This document shows positions 36,110 to 46,529 of a DNA stretch of 64,000 nt, one piece after another. The stretch covers positions 22,296-86,295 of the forward strand of contig NZ_LLYY01000017.1 in the NCBI RefSeq assembly GCF_001484965.1. The letters run 5' to 3'. Both the position numbers and the translations under genes were made by a program. Below the pieces are notes generated by a model. It ran no database searches, had not been told where the DNA came from, and saw only the letters and a list, made by a program, of their open reading frames with translations. The DNA comes from Shouchella shacheensis (GTDB lineage Bacteria > Bacillota > Bacilli > Bacillales > Bacillaceae_D). Numbering within the stretch: position 1 is the stretch's first letter; each line of letters opens with the position of its first letter.

Positions 36110-37556
36110 GCTAAAAAGACAGCATCCGGCCGCGATTCTCATCAACACTGTTAGTACATTGAAATCGTTTATTCTTCCTTTTGTGATTATTTTCTTTCTA
36201 AATGACTTGAATTGGATGTTTTTTAGCGCGCTTGCTGGTATCTTTGTTCTACTTGTTCTGACGGCCGTGCTTAGTTGGTTTAAATATCGCTATCAGGTAA
36301 ATGAAGGGGAACTCTATGTTGAGCAGGGAATATTCATCAAAAAGAAGCGCTACATCCACCGCAAACGAGTGCAAAGCATTAATGTGAATGCCGGTGTCCT
36401 GCAGCGACTATTTGGCCTCGTAAAAGTGAAAGTAGACACCGCCGGCGGTGGCGAGGAAGCAGAAGCAGAACTTGTGGCCGTCACGCGAGATGGTGCGGAC
36501 GTGATTCGCGCAGAGCTGCTGAAGAAAGCAACGGAGCCGCCAGACACGAGCGAAGAAGCAGGAGACGAGGAAGGACGGGTCGCAGAAGAGGAGGCTGAGG
36601 AAGCTCCACTCCATACATGGCGTTTAGGCAAGAAGCGCCTCCTATATGCGGCGCTCACTTCAAGTGGGCTGGGGTTGGTGATTTCGGCTGTTCTGGCTGT
36701 TTTATCACAGGCAGGGCAGTTTATCCCAGACTCCTTTTATGAGGAGACAGCAGAACTGCTCGTAGGTCTTGGGGTGTTGCTTTTGATCGTTGTTGTCATA
36801 GGGGTACTACTTATTTCGTGGCTGATTTCGTGTTTGATTACGGTGATTACGTATGGCAATTTCAAGATTGATCGTTATCCGCGGGAAATGGTTGTGGCAA
36901 GAGGGCTCTTGGAACGCCGGGAACTAACGCTTCAGCATAAACGAATTACCGCGGTGCGAATGATTCGCAATGTCTTGCGACAGCCATTTGGGTTTGTCTC
37001 TATTTACGTTGAAACGGCAGGGGGAGGCAATGCACAGGAGCAGGGTTCCACGCTCTTGGTTCCCCTGATTCACAAACGTGATTTGCCCGCATTTTTTGAG
37101 GAGACACTGCCTGAGTTTGCCTTTGAGCGAGAGATGATGTCGGCTCCGGGAAGAGCGGCCAAACGCTTTTTTATCCGCAACCTCATTCTACCTGTTCTTC
37201 TTACAGGTGTGGCCATTTATTTCTTCGGCACCTTAGGGGCATTGGCAGCCATCTTCATTGTACTCCTTGCGCTGCTTGCCTATCTTCAGTACAAAGATGC
37301 CGGAGCAGGATTCAACGAACAACATGTCTGGCTTCGTTATCGAACGCTAAGTCAGACAGTGGTCGTGACACCAAGACAGAAGGTGCAGGCGGCGACCCGT
37401 AGCACTTCGTTTCTACAAAAGTATCTCGCACTCTCAAGCTTTGAAGTGAATGTCCAATCCAGTTTGGCTGGTCGCTCGTTCACGGTCCATGACCTTGCCG
37501 ATGAGACTGGTGATGCCCTCCTTGCTTGGTATTCGAGGGACGGAACTCGAAGTTAA
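36102..37556 (+). CDS. ydbT: PH-domain membrane protein YdbT
   Basis: 484 residues with three bPH2 modules, each preceded by hydrophobic pairs: membrane segments about 20-60, 185-250 and 350-395; PH cores near 70-140 (VNEGELYVEQGIFIKKKRYI), 265-340 (MVVARGLLERRELTLQHKRI) and 400-475. A charged Glu-rich linker lies near 145-170. It is the expected partner of YdbS. A terminator follows at once (37555-37586). Confidence 0.87.
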   Translation: MSELKRQHPAAILINTVSTLKSFILPFVIIFFLNDLNWMFFSALAGIFVLLVLTAVLSWFKYRYQVNEGELYVEQGIFIKKKRYIHRKRVQSINVNAGVLQRLFGLVKVKVDTAGGGEEAEAELVAVTRDGADVIRAELLKKATEPPDTSEEAGDEEGRVAEEEAEEAPLHTWRLGKKRLLYAALTSSGLGLVISAVLAVLSQAGQFIPDSFYEETAELLVGLGVLLLIVVVIGVLLISWLISCLITVITYGNFKIDRYPREMVVARGLLERRELTLQHKRITAVRMIRNVLRQPFGFVSIYVETAGGGNAQEQGSTLLVPLIHKRDLPAFFEETLPEFAFEREMMSAPGRAAKRFFIRNLILPVLLTGVAIYFFGTLGALAAIFIVLLALLAYLQYKDAGAGFNEQHVWLRYRTLSQTVVVTPRQKVQAATRSTSFLQKYLALSSFEVNVQSSLAGRSFTVHDLADETGDALLAWYSRDGTRS

Positions 37557-37586
37557 AAAAGCCGCTGCTTGGTTGCAGCGGCTTTT
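37555..37586. terminator. Terminator after ydbT
   Basis: AAAAAAGCCGCTGC pairs with GCAGCGGCTTTT around TTGGTT. The stem overlaps the ydbT stop codon. A and T runs on both sides allow two-way use. Confidence 0.9.
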
Positions 37587-37591
37587 CATGA

Positions 37592-37712
37592 TCTAGCTGC
37601 GGCGCCCACTCGCTCGAGGTTTCTTCAGACCGCCAGATCAAGCCAAGGGCGGGCTTGATCCTGCCGTTCTTCCAGAACTTGTCGCTCGTGAGCAGGGCGC
37701 CTGCGCTTTTCG
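37592..37712 (+). repeat. Dispersed hairpin element, subtype A (unit 1 of 4)
   Basis: Starts TCTAGCTGCGGCGCCC and ends GCCTGCGCTTTTCG. Same sequence as the copies at 22436 and 28677. First of four tandem units between the convergent ydbT and the gene at 38083. Confidence 0.9.
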
Positions 37713-37715
37713 GTG

Positions 37716-37834
37716 TCTAGCTGCGGCGGGTAGAAGCTCGGGATTTTTCAGTCCTGCACCCGAAATCCAAAACCGGGATTTCGGGTGCAGGCCTTCCAAA
37801 ATCCTCGCTCCTTTCGACCCGCCTGCGCTTTTCG
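37716..37834 (+). repeat. Dispersed hairpin element, subtype B (unit 2 of 4)
   Basis: Outer stem GGCGGGT with GACCCGCC. Its inner stem is the best paired of all copies: CCTGCACCCGAAATCC against GGATTTCGGGTGCAGG, 16 bp without a break. Confidence 0.9.
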
Positions 37835-37839
37835 GGTTG

Positions 37840-37959
37840 TCTAGCTGCGGCGGGTAGGAGCGTCGAGATTTTTCACCCCGATAACGAAATCCAAGTTCGG
37901 GATTTCGTTTATCGGGTCTCCAAAATTCTCGCTTCTGGACGACCCGCCTGCGCTTTTCG
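37840..37959 (+). repeat. Dispersed hairpin element, subtype B variant (unit 3 of 4)
   Basis: Same ends as unit 2, but the inner stem sequence is different: CCCGATAACGAAATCC pairs with GGATTTCGTTTATCGGG (one bulged base). The pairing is kept although the sequence is new. Confidence 0.9.
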
Positions 37960-37962
37960 GTG

Positions 37963-38081
37963 TCTAGCTCCGGCGGGTAGAAGCTCGAGATTTTTCAGTC
38001 CTGGCCCGAAATCCAAAACCGGGATTTCTAGTCCAGGCCTTCCAAAATTCTCGCTTCTGGACGACCCGCCTGCGCTTTTCG
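37963..38081 (+). repeat. Dispersed hairpin element, subtype B (unit 4 of 4)
   Basis: Starts TCTAGCTCCGGCGGGT. The tip of the inner stem is CCTGG with CCAGG, where other B copies have CCTGC with GCAGG, a clean compensatory change. It ends one base from the stop codon of the leftward gene at 38083. Confidence 0.9.
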
Positions 38082-38082
38082 G

Positions 38083-39075
38083 TTAAGAAAGGGCGTTTGT
38101 GTAAAGGGCGATGGTGCGCTTGCCTTTATCCGTCGTAAATTCAAATCGGTCATAAACTCGCTCCGGGGCATGGGCTTGCCGCAGTTCCCGCTTAAAATGA
38201 TGCTGGATGAGTACAAACTGCTCATCCGTTTGATACGTTAAGAAGTTGACGCCTGAGAATGAGTGAGCGCTCTCGCTGTACAGGAGCTGTTCAAGCAGCG
38301 AGTTGTAGCAGTGAATCAAATCATCGTGAGTGAGCCCGAACGTTTTTAAATTATGCTCAAAGCCTTGCAAGGCAGCGGGATCGAGCTCATTTCGCAAGAT
38401 GAAGTACGGGTCAAATTGTTTCTGGTCGATGTAAAAGGTGGCGCCTTCCTCTGGAACATAGCGCTGCCCATTGGCGCGAACAAACACCCCGTCTCCTTCG
38501 TAATGTCCGGATACGAGCATATCATGCACGTTCCAGCTATATTCAAATGAAGAAGGAGCTAGCTGCAACTTTTCTCCGTGCTCATCGGATAGGTACATTT
38601 GTTCGTCTTGAATGTGAAACGTGTATTGAATGTAGAAAGGAGTCACGGGTGTCTGCTGTGAACCCCTCGTGCGACGTTTTTGGCTCGACAGTGTCTTAAT
38701 GTACACTTCTAATGCTTCTAGCTCAACGGTGTTGCTACTGGAATCATTTTTTAAGCGGATATGCCGTCTTTTTAGGTCTGTTAAAATGGAATCAATAAAA
38801 GACTCTGCAGGTAAATGCCGAGGTGGGCGATGAAGTTTATGACTCGGAACAAGAGCCACATCCCCATCCTCATAAGGGAGCTGATGCAGTGAAACGGTGC
38901 CTCCTTCGAAAATGGAATCTGGCAGTGAGACAACCGAATGCACGCGAAGCTTGCCGCGCCATGGCTTTTTTGGTTCTGCAATGACGTCGAGCAGTTCTCC
39001 TAGATAACGTCCATTTGCGCCAAGGTCGATTACAAGGAATTGACCGATGGCTTGCTGTGCTTGGTTACGATTCAT
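38083..39075 (-). CDS. Uncharacterised soluble protein, 330 residues
   Basis: No recognised domain. The start (MNRNQAQQAIGQFLVIDLGA) and the segment GANGRYLGELLDVIAEPKKPWRGKLRVHSVVSLP suggest a small beta-barrel N-terminal domain (about 1-60) followed by a mixed region. It reminds me of the DUF2777 proteins of Bacillus, but weakly. There is no signal peptide or membrane segment. GTGAGGAAAG precedes the ATG, and a good promoter lies at 39203-39232. It ends at the repeat array. Confidence 0.75.
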   Translation of the reverse strand: MNRNQAQQAIGQFLVIDLGANGRYLGELLDVIAEPKKPWRGKLRVHSVVSLPDSIFEGGTVSLHQLPYEDGDVALVPSHKLHRPPRHLPAESFIDSILTDLKRRHIRLKNDSSSNTVELEALEVYIKTLSSQKRRTRGSQQTPVTPFYIQYTFHIQDEQMYLSDEHGEKLQLAPSSFEYSWNVHDMLVSGHYEGDGVFVRANGQRYVPEEGATFYIDQKQFDPYFILRNELDPAALQGFEHNLKTFGLTHDDLIHCYNSLLEQLLYSESAHSFSGVNFLTYQTDEQFVLIQHHFKRELRQAHAPERVYDRFEFTTDKGKRTIALYTNALS

Positions 39076-39202
39076 TCTTTCCTCACACCTTTAAAAGTTT
39101 CGTATATAAACGATCGCAATGATCTCCGTTAAGTGTCCCTGTGAAAGAGGTTTCATGATGGCAATCGCAGTTGCTGGAACATCATTGTTCCTTCTAATCG
39201 TT

Positions 39203-39232
39203 ATTATAACGAAAACCATCGCACTCCTGCAA
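39203..39232 (-). promoter_or_regulatory. Sigma-A promoter for the gene at 38083
   Basis: On the minus strand TTGCAG and TATAAT are separated by 18 bp, about 128 bp before the start codon, giving a long leader. Confidence 0.55.
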
Positions 39233-39243
39233 GCACGGGGCGG

Positions 39244-40164
39244 TTACGAGGGGTCGGATGGTTTCGTTTGGTCATAGCGTAGCTCTTGGAGACGCAGGAC
39301 ATGTTCCATTCGTTCGATTTTGGTAGTCTCCAGCTCCCCGTTCAGTCCAATAAGGGAAAGCTCCATTTTGGATAGAGAGACGAAGACATTGTCTTTTTGC
39401 TCCATTTGATTGGCTTTAGAGAGAGCAAGGTAAGCGCCCATCAGGCTCGGAAGATCTTCTTTTAGAAGTCTGCGCACGGTATGCTTTTCTTCGTAACCTA
39501 GAAGAGAAAAGTCATCCTCCAGTCGCTTCACCTGTGCGAGAATGCGCGTAAGTTTGTTTTCAAGCATCGGATCAAGCGAAAACTGCTGCATCGTTTGTAC
39601 GTAGCGTTTGGCTTCCTGAGACAGCACATGAATATCATTTGCCTGCTTGCTCTTTAACTGTTCTTCGCGAGTCGCAAGCAAATCAAAGGAGGCTTCTTCG
39701 CTTTTGCCACCGACGTAGGCGAGGTCAATTCGATTGATCCCGTATAGAATCCCTTTAAAGAGCGAAGAGTGTTGTACAGAGCGCACATGCATTCGACCGT
39801 CTTTCAAATAGTGAATTGTTGCTTCTCTTAGTAGACCGACACCATTTGCGGACCTCACATATTTTCTGTAGCAAGTGACGCGAATCCGCTTGTGAACAGG
39901 GGAGCGGGAATGCTTCGTATCTGCCACAAGGAGCCGAATATGCTTATAGGAAATTTTGACTTTAATGTCCCAGTCCTTTTGGCGGCGACGGATCGTGCGC
40001 CGTTCGTTCTTCCCTGTAGCATTGTCGGCCATACGCCTTAAGAGGCGCTCAGTATCGGCAATCAGCCGTGTCGTGGTTTCATCTTGTAACAAATGTTCAT
40101 CCACAGGCCGCTTGTGAGCAGGCGTGAACAGTTGCAAAAAGGAACTCATTGAAAGTGATTTCAA
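39244..40164 (-). CDS. Uncharacterised telA-linked protein
   Basis: 306 residues from TTG 40164, with GGGAGGGG in good position; a longer reading from an ATG at 40179 would make that site coding. The first half is basic (ERRTIRRRQKDWDIKVKIS; KHSRSPVHKRIRVTCYRKYVRS, about 60-105). The second half (about 185-300) is helical and coiled-coil-like, ending in a Leu- and Glu-rich stretch. It lies 67 bp after telA and is probably cotranscribed. In other bacilli telA is paired with xpaC; this protein does not clearly match XpaC. Confidence 0.7.
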   Translation of the reverse strand: MKSLSMSSFLQLFTPAHKRPVDEHLLQDETTTRLIADTERLLRRMADNATGKNERRTIRRRQKDWDIKVKISYKHIRLLVADTKHSRSPVHKRIRVTCYRKYVRSANGVGLLREATIHYLKDGRMHVRSVQHSSLFKGILYGINRIDLAYVGGKSEEASFDLLATREEQLKSKQANDIHVLSQEAKRYVQTMQQFSLDPMLENKLTRILAQVKRLEDDFSLLGYEEKHTVRRLLKEDLPSLMGAYLALSKANQMEQKDNVFVSLSKMELSLIGLNGELETTKIERMEHVLRLQELRYDQTKPSDPS

Positions 40165-40231
40165 CTCAACCCCTCCCATCCGCTTATCGCTATTTTGTCT
40201 CGTCCAACCTTACTTTTGATCCAGCGTTGAA

Positions 40232-41275
40232 CTACCGGTTTAGTAGTTTGGTTTGCATGTCTCGATTCAAATTGTCCATTTCTTCTATGAACTGCTTTCC
40301 ATTGGTGACAATGCGCTCATTGGATTCTTCTGTTAGTTCAATTGCTTTGAAAACATTGTCATACGCTTTTTTAAAGGCATCGAGAGCGATGGCTGGCTCT
40401 TCAAGTGTTTTCAGCGTCTCTTCCGTATTTTGCTTAAGGAGTTCAGCGTTTGAGAGAAGCATTTGCTCCGTTGCCTGATTGACGTTTTGAACCGCATCGA
40501 TCACTTTTCGTTGGTTATTGAGAGCGAGCTGAATCGACGCTGTGACAGTAATAATGTTTTTCGTCATCGTAATCGCGTTAAAAATGGCTTCCTCCAGCTT
40601 GTCATTGTTTTCCATGATCAAATCGACAGAAGCCAAAGACTGCTGCAAAACCATCACCGCTTGCTGCATGTTTTTGACGCGCGTTGTCACTTTAAGCTGC
40701 CCTTTTTTTAGCTCATTTGTGTTATCCGCCCAACGTTCGGAGGTCATTTCCGCCTCAAGCATTTCATGGAGTTCTTTACCAAGCCCGATTTGCTCATTTA
40801 AGTTCTCGATTCGTTCTTGGGCGACAACCTTGAGCTGCTTCAACATCACGTTGTCTTCTTCTAACTTATCTTTTCCTGTTAGAAGTCCTTCGATAATATG
40901 CTCCACTTGCGCCTCTACCGTCTGATACCGTTTGGCGTATTGTTCAACGGGACTCCGACGCATCAGTTTATTGACCCATTTTTTTAACTGAGAATCCTTT
41001 AAATACTCAGGCTCTAACTGCCCAACCATCTCCTTGAGTTCATGAAGCTGAGTAGGGAGCGTATTGGAATTATCATTCATCATTTCCTTTACCGGTCGTT
41101 TAAGGGCCTCAAGGGACTCACCAGCTTCCTTCTGCTCATCTTCCCCCAAGGAATCCAATTTTTCCAGAAGATCTTCGACGTTCGTCTCATTTTTATAGGC
41201 TTCGAGCGTCTCGTTTTGCCTAGCACTGCGAACTTGCGAATCATGGTTCTCGGTAGAAGTTGGTTCACTCATCAT
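40232..41275 (-). CDS. telA: TelA family (toxic anion resistance) protein
   Basis: A 347-residue cytoplasmic helical protein with the TelA/YaaN pattern: ERIENLNEQIGLGKELHEMLEAEM (central), then LKVTTRVKNMQQAVMVLQQSLASVDLIMENNDKL and AITMTKNIITVTASIQLAL. The family was named for tellurite resistance and is linked to general envelope or anion stress; the mechanism is not settled. The protein has an extra acidic N-terminal segment (about 1-70). It is first in a two-gene operon and divergent from gltA. Confidence 0.88.
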   Translation of the reverse strand: MMSEPTSTENHDSQVRSARQNETLEAYKNETNVEDLLEKLDSLGEDEQKEAGESLEALKRPVKEMMNDNSNTLPTQLHELKEMVGQLEPEYLKDSQLKKWVNKLMRRSPVEQYAKRYQTVEAQVEHIIEGLLTGKDKLEEDNVMLKQLKVVAQERIENLNEQIGLGKELHEMLEAEMTSERWADNTNELKKGQLKVTTRVKNMQQAVMVLQQSLASVDLIMENNDKLEEAIFNAITMTKNIITVTASIQLALNNQRKVIDAVQNVNQATEQMLLSNAELLKQNTEETLKTLEEPAIALDAFKKAYDNVFKAIELTEESNERIVTNGKQFIEEMDNLNRDMQTKLLNR

Positions 41276-41771
41276 GATCGATGTCCCTCCAAAGTTTCAA
41301 TAGACTAAAAGCCATAAAAGCTTCGACTTCTGTAAGTCAGATTTCTCATCTTATTATTGTACGTTGTTTTGAACTCGAAGTTTCAAGTCTCTTACTCGTA
41401 CTCTTATTATGACGGATTTTAGGAAGGGAGGCAATCCTTCTGCAGATACCACAATCACACGGACAACCGATGTGCCGTATTCATTCTACTATAGAAGGAA
41501 GAGAGGCTTGACGAATACGTCATTTGGCGATAAACTTCTAAACACGGAATGTTCGCCTTGTGTAGACTGAATTCATTCGTCAATAGACAAATGTGTTTTA
41601 ACAGTTGAGTTGTCAAGCGGATTTCCTTTTTTATCTAGAAATGAATTTTTATACATTCAAAAGTGTTTATATTCATAGGGTTTTTCGCTTTTCATTTCCC
41701 TTTCTAAAAAAACTATTGCTGAAAGAATAGGGCATGAAGCGTTTTCATCAAAGAAAAACACAAAAATTATT

Positions 41772-41800
41772 TTGCCGAAATATCAGAATACTGATATACT
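41772..41800 (+). promoter_or_regulatory. gltA promoter with an embedded 18-bp palindrome
   Basis: TTGCCG at 41772-41777 and TATACT at 41795-41800 are separated by exactly 17 bp. Between and overlapping the -10 is a perfect dyad ATATCAG-AATA-CTGATAT (41780-41797), well placed for a repressor. The rest of the 575-bp telA-gltA gap is AT-rich and holds no gene or terminator that I can support; no gltC-like regulator gene is present. Confidence 0.75.
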
Positions 41801-41870
41801 CTTGAATAATTGCCACAGAGATGTTCATAGAGAAAAAATATAACGATTTTTGGGAGAGAGGGTGGTGTTC

Positions 41871-44800
41871 GTGCGCAGCGTAGAATTTCCGAAGAAGCAA
41901 GGTCTTTACGATCCGCAATTTGAGCATGACAACTGCGGGATCGGCTTTCTTGCGCATATGAAAGGCAAAAAATCTCACAAAGTGATTGAGGATGCGCTTG
42001 TGATGCTCGAGAACCTTGAGCATCGTGGAGGTCAAGGGGATGAAGTAAACACAGGGGACGGCGCAGGCATGCTTTTGCAAATCCCACACCGCTTTCTGAA
42101 AACCGCGACAGCGTTCTCGTTGCCTGAGGCAGGGGACTATGGGGTGGGCATGCTTTTCTTGCCGCAAGAACAAAGCGTTCGTTCCACCTGTAAGAAAAAA
42201 ATAGAACTCATTCTCGAAGAAGAAGCGCTTGATGTCATTGGTTGGCGGTCTGTTCCTACGGATGATTCAATGCTAGGTCAAGCCGCTCTACGGTCAATGC
42301 CACAGATTGAGCAATTGTTTATCCAAAAACCCGAAGCGCTTGGCGTGGAGGCGTTTGAGCGCAAGCTATACGTTGTGCGCAAGCGCTGTGAAAATAGCCT
42401 TGATCAAATTGTGCCAGAATCGGAATCGTTTTATTTTGCCAGTTTTTCAAGTCGCACCGTCGTCTATAAAGGCATGCTGACAACGGCTCAAGTCAGCCAG
42501 TTTTATTTGGATATTAATAACCCGGCGTTTGAATCTGCGCTTGCGCTTGTTCATTCTCGGTTTAGTACCAATACATTTCCAAGCTGGGAACGGGCTCATC
42601 CAAATCGCTACATGATCCACAACGGGGAAATTAACACCGTTAAAGGAAACGTGAACTGGATGCATGCGCGTGAAGCGAATTTCACTTCCGAGCTTTTTGG
42701 AGAAGACATCGAGAAGATCAAGCCTGTGATTGATAAGAGCGGCAGTGATTCGTCTATGTTTGATAACACATTGGAATTTTTGAGCCTTTCGGGACGATCA
42801 CTTGCCCATTCAGCGATGATGATGATTCCTGAACCCTGGCAAAACAATGCACAGCTAAGCCCAGAGAGAAGGGCGTTCTATGAATACCACAGCACCCTTA
42901 TGGAACCGTGGGATGGTCCGACAGCGATTGTCTTTACAGACGGCGCGAAAATAGGAGCGAGCCTAGACCGAAATGGGCTGCGTCCGTCACGGTATTACGT
43001 GACGAAAGATGATTATATCGTTATGAGTTCTGAGGTTGGGGTGCTTGATATCGCTCCAGAAAACGTTGAAAAGAAGGAACGACTTCATCCAGGGCATATG
43101 CTATTAATCGATTTGGAGGAAGGACGCATTATTCCTGATGAAGAAGTGAAAACACAGATCGCGTCCGAACATCCTTACGCGGAGTGGGTGGGCGATCATT
43201 TGATTCAGCTCGAAGATGTTTTGGAATCAGCCAATGTTTGTGACACGAACTTCGAGAAGGTGAAGCAGCGCCAGCTTGCCTTCGGATACACCTACGAAGA
43301 ATTAAACAAAATGATTATTCCTATGGTGAAGGAAGCGGGTGATCCTGTCGGGTCGATGGGGTATGATTCGCCGCTAGCAGTTCTTTCCAAGCGCCCGCAG
43401 TTGTTGTACAACTATTTTAAACAGCTGTTTGCGCAAGTAACGAACCCACCGATTGACGCGATTCGCGAAGTCGTCGTTACAGCGACTGGAACGACGATTG
43501 GCGCAGAGCGCAATTTGTTAAATCCGGAGCCGCTAAGCTGCCGCCACATTCATTTGCCGCAGCCAATTCTCAACAACGAAGAGCTTGCCAAATTGCGGCA
43601 CAACAAAATGGAAGGCTTTCGCGCGGCAACGCTTGATACGCTCTTTGCGGCAAGCGGAGAAAAAGACGCGCTTGAAAAAGGATTAAAGGAGCTCTTCGTG
43701 CAAGCTGACAAAGCGATTGAAGGCGGTGCGACCCTTCTGATTCTTAGTGACCGAGCGATGTCCAGTAGCCGTGCGGCTATGCCAGCTCTGCTTTCGGTCA
43801 GCGGTCTCCACCATCACCTCATTCGTCAAGGAACGCGGACGAACGTTAGCTTACTAGTTGAATCAGGCGAACCGCGTGAAGTTCATCACCATGCTCTGCT
43901 GCTCGGCTACGGAGCGGAAGCGGTAAATCCCTATCTTGTGTTTGATGTGCTTGATGAGTGGATTCAAAATAAACTGCTTGATTCCTATTCCTATATTGAA
44001 GCATGCAGCCGTTATGTGAAGGGCGCTGTAAAGGGTGTTATGAAAGTGTTATCGAAAATGGGGATTTCAACGATTCAAAGCTATCGCGGGGCCCAAATTT
44101 TTGAAGCGGTTGGTATTCACCCAGAAGTGATCGACACGTATTTTACGTGGACATCTTCACGAATTGGCGGCATCAAGCTTGATACGATTGCGAAAGAAGT
44201 GCTCGCAAGACATGAAAAAGCATTTACAACACGTGAAGGATTTGACGAGGAATTGGAGCCTGGCGATGACCTGCAGTGGCGCCGAGGCGGAGAACCTCAT
44301 CAATACAATCCGCACTCGATTCATATGTTGCAAAATGCGTGTCGTAACGATAATTACGAGTTATTTAAAAACTATTCAAGGTCGATCAATGAACAAACCG
44401 ACGATCAGACGACACTTCGTGGATTGCTAGAATTCACCTCCGGAACGACATCTTCTATCCCGCTTGAAGAGGTAGAGCCAGCAGCGTCCATTGTGAAACG
44501 TTTTCGGACAGGGGCGATGTCCTATGGTTCGATTTCAGAGGAAGCGCACGAGACGCTAGCCATCGCAATGAACCGTCTCGGCGGGAAGAGCAACACCGGC
44601 GAAGGTGGAGAAAATCCTGAGCGATTTACGCCTGATGAGAACGGCGATCTTAGGAGAAGCGCAATTAAGCAAGTGGCGTCAGGGCGGTTTGGTGTCACCA
44701 GTCACTACCTTGTTAATGCGGACGAAATCCAAATTAAAGTCGCTCAAGGGGCGAAGCCTGGGGAAGGTGGGCAGCTTCCTGGACAGAAGGTTTATCCTTG

Positions 44801-46454
44801 GGTGGCCGAAGTACGGGGCTCTACACCAGGCGTGGGCTTAATTTCTCCACCGCCGCATCATGACATTTACTCGATTGAGGATCTCGCAGAGCTGATCCAC
44901 GATTTAAAGAATGCAAACCCTGCCGCTAAAGTGAGCGTCAAGCTCGTTTCAGGAACAGGCGTGGGAACGATTGCGGCTGGTGTAGCGAAAGGCCGAGCGG
45001 ACGGCATTGTCATTAGCGGCTATGACGGCGGGACAGGTGCGGCTGCGCGTACGAGCATCAAGCATACGGGACTGCCGTGGGAACTTGGTCTTGCGGAAAC
45101 CCATCAGACGCTCGTGATGAACAATCTGCGCGACCGTGTCACCGTTGAAACCGACGGCAAGCTGATGACGGGCAAGGACGTGGTGATCGCGGCTATGCTT
45201 GGAGCGGAGGAGTACGCGTTTTCGACAGCACCTCTTGTCGTTCTTGGCTGTGTAATTATGCGGGTCTGCCATTTGGACACGTGCCCGGTCGGCATTGCCA
45301 CGCAAAACCCTGAACTTCGAAAAAAGTACATGGGAGAAGCAGATCATGTCGTTCGATTTATGACGTTTATCGCCGAAGAAATGCGTGAAATCATGGCTGA
45401 GCTTGGCGTCAAGACGATTGATGACCTGATTGGACGCACGGATTTGCTTAAGCAAAGCGAGACAGTGAACAACTGGAAAGCTCGTGATGTGGAGCTATCC
45501 AGCATTCTCTACAGACCTAAAGGGAAAGAAGACAAAGCCCATCGCTGCACAAGTGGGCAAGACCATTTACTTGAGGTGTCCCTTGATGCACGAGAGCTGT
45601 TGCCAGCAGCTGCGCCCGCCCTTGAAACGGGAACACTCGTCACCTATTCCACACCGATTCGCAACACGGATCGCGTTGTTGGTACCATTGTCGGTAGTGA
45701 AGTCAGCAAGCGATTTGGGGCGGAAGGACTAGCGCCAGATACGATTCAGTTTTCGTTCACAGGCTCAGCTGGTCAAAGTTTTGGGGCGTTTGTGCCAAAA
45801 GGAATGACGCTTCGCCTTGAGGGAGATGCGAATGACTATTTGGGCAAAGGGCTCTCTGGCGGGAAATTGGTTGTTCGACCGTCAAAGCAAGCCACGTTTG
45901 AAGCGCACTCGAATATTATCGTTGGCAATACGACGTTTTACGGGGCGACAGACGGGAAGGCTTTTATCGCTGGCCAGGCTGGCGAACGCTTCTGTGTGCG
46001 AAACTCCGGTGCCCATGTTGTGATTGAGGGTGTTGGTGATCACGGCCTTGAGTACATGACTGGGGGCATGGTTGTCAATCTCGGTGGTACAGGCAAAAAC
46101 TTTGCAGCTGGAATGTCTGGCGGGATTGCCTATGTGTTTGATCAGGATAACACGTTTAAAACACACTTGAATGAAGAAATGGTCTTGCTTGAAGAGCTCT
46201 CTGACAACGACGCCACTGTGCTCAAAGCCCTTGTGGAAGAGCACCATGCGGAAACAGCTAGCGCCAGAGCAGAAGCGATACTTGCAGATTGGTCCACATC
46301 CGTGGCTTCGTTTACCAAAGTGATCCCGAGAGATTACAAGCGCATTCTCGAAACGATTGAACGATTGAAAAAAGAAGGCGTTCCTGAGCATGAAGCAGCG
46401 ATGATGGCCTTTGATGAAAACAAAAACGCGAAATCACGTGTCGGTGGTTCGTAA
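41871..46454 (+). CDS. gltA: Glutamate synthase, large subunit
   Basis: GltA makes two glutamates from glutamine and 2-oxoglutarate. The 1527-residue protein starts as a precursor: GTG 41871 has GAGAGGGTGG upstream and puts the N-terminal nucleophile Cys (HDNCGIGF) at residue 22 after removal of a short propeptide. The glutaminase domain covers about 22-430; the FMN synthase domain has [12 protein letters not shown] and [10 protein letters not shown] near 890-930; the 3Fe-4S cysteines are C-x5-C-x4-C in [15 protein letters not shown] (about 1127-1141); a beta-helix ends the protein. Confidence 0.97.
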   Translation: MRSVEFPKKQGLYDPQFEHDNCGIGFLAHMKGKKSHKVIEDALVMLENLEHRGGQGDEVNTGDGAGMLLQIPHRFLKTATAFSLPEAGDYGVGMLFLPQEQSVRSTCKKKIELILEEEALDVIGWRSVPTDDSMLGQAALRSMPQIEQLFIQKPEALGVEAFERKLYVVRKRCENSLDQIVPESESFYFASFSSRTVVYKGMLTTAQVSQFYLDINNPAFESALALVHSRFSTNTFPSWERAHPNRYMIHNGEINTVKGNVNWMHAREANFTSELFGEDIEKIKPVIDKSGSDSSMFDNTLEFLSLSGRSLAHSAMMMIPEPWQNNAQLSPERRAFYEYHSTLMEPWDGPTAIVFTDGAKIGASLDRNGLRPSRYYVTKDDYIVMSSEVGVLDIAPENVEKKERLHPGHMLLIDLEEGRIIPDEEVKTQIASEHPYAEWVGDHLIQLEDVLESANVCDTNFEKVKQRQLAFGYTYEELNKMIIPMVKEAGDPVGSMGYDSPLAVLSKRPQLLYNYFKQLFAQVTNPPIDAIREVVVTATGTTIGAERNLLNPEPLSCRHIHLPQPILNNEELAKLRHNKMEGFRAATLDTLFAASGEKDALEKGLKELFVQADKAIEGGATLLILSDRAMSSSRAAMPALLSVSGLHHHLIRQGTRTNVSLLVESGEPREVHHHALLLGYGAEAVNPYLVFDVLDEWIQNKLLDSYSYIEACSRYVKGAVKGVMKVLSKMGISTIQSYRGAQIFEAVGIHPEVIDTYFTWTSSRIGGIKLDTIAKEVLARHEKAFTTREGFDEELEPGDDLQWRRGGEPHQYNPHSIHMLQNACRNDNYELFKNYSRSINEQTDDQTTLRGLLEFTSGTTSSIPLEEVEPAASIVKRFRTGAMSYGSISEEAHETLAIAMNRLGGKSNTGEGGENPERFTPDENGDLRRSAIKQVASGRFGVTSHYLVNADEIQIKVAQGAKPGEGGQLPGQKVYPWVAEVRGSTPGVGLISPPPHHDIYSIEDLAELIHDLKNANPAAKVSVKLVSGTGVGTIAAGVAKGRADGIVISGYDGGTGAAARTSIKHTGLPWELGLAETHQTLVMNNLRDRVTVETDGKLMTGKDVVIAAMLGAEEYAFSTAPLVVLGCVIMRVCHLDTCPVGIATQNPELRKKYMGEADHVVRFMTFIAEEMREIMAELGVKTIDDLIGRTDLLKQSETVNNWKARDVELSSILYRPKGKEDKAHRCTSGQDHLLEVSLDARELLPAAAPALETGTLVTYSTPIRNTDRVVGTIVGSEVSKRFGAEGLAPDTIQFSFTGSAGQSFGAFVPKGMTLRLEGDANDYLGKGLSGGKLVVRPSKQATFEAHSNIIVGNTTFYGATDGKAFIAGQAGERFCVRNSGAHVVIEGVGDHGLEYMTGGMVVNLGGTGKNFAAGMSGGIAYVFDQDNTFKTHLNEEMVLLEELSDNDATVLKALVEEHHAETASARAEAILADWSTSVASFTKVIPRDYKRILETIERLKKEGVPEHEAAMMAFDENKNAKSRVGGS

Positions 46455-46529
46455 GGATTGTGGGGCGGCGACAAGCCTCCCCGCTGTTTTCTACATGCGG
46501 ACGTGCTTGAATAGTTAGGAGTGATGATT

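Noticed and set aside
39155..39277. A 40-codon open frame on the plus strand with a hydrophobic stretch and a weak AAGAGG site
   Set aside because: It overlaps the promoter of the leftward gene at 38083 and the 3' end of the telA-linked gene; chance is more likely.
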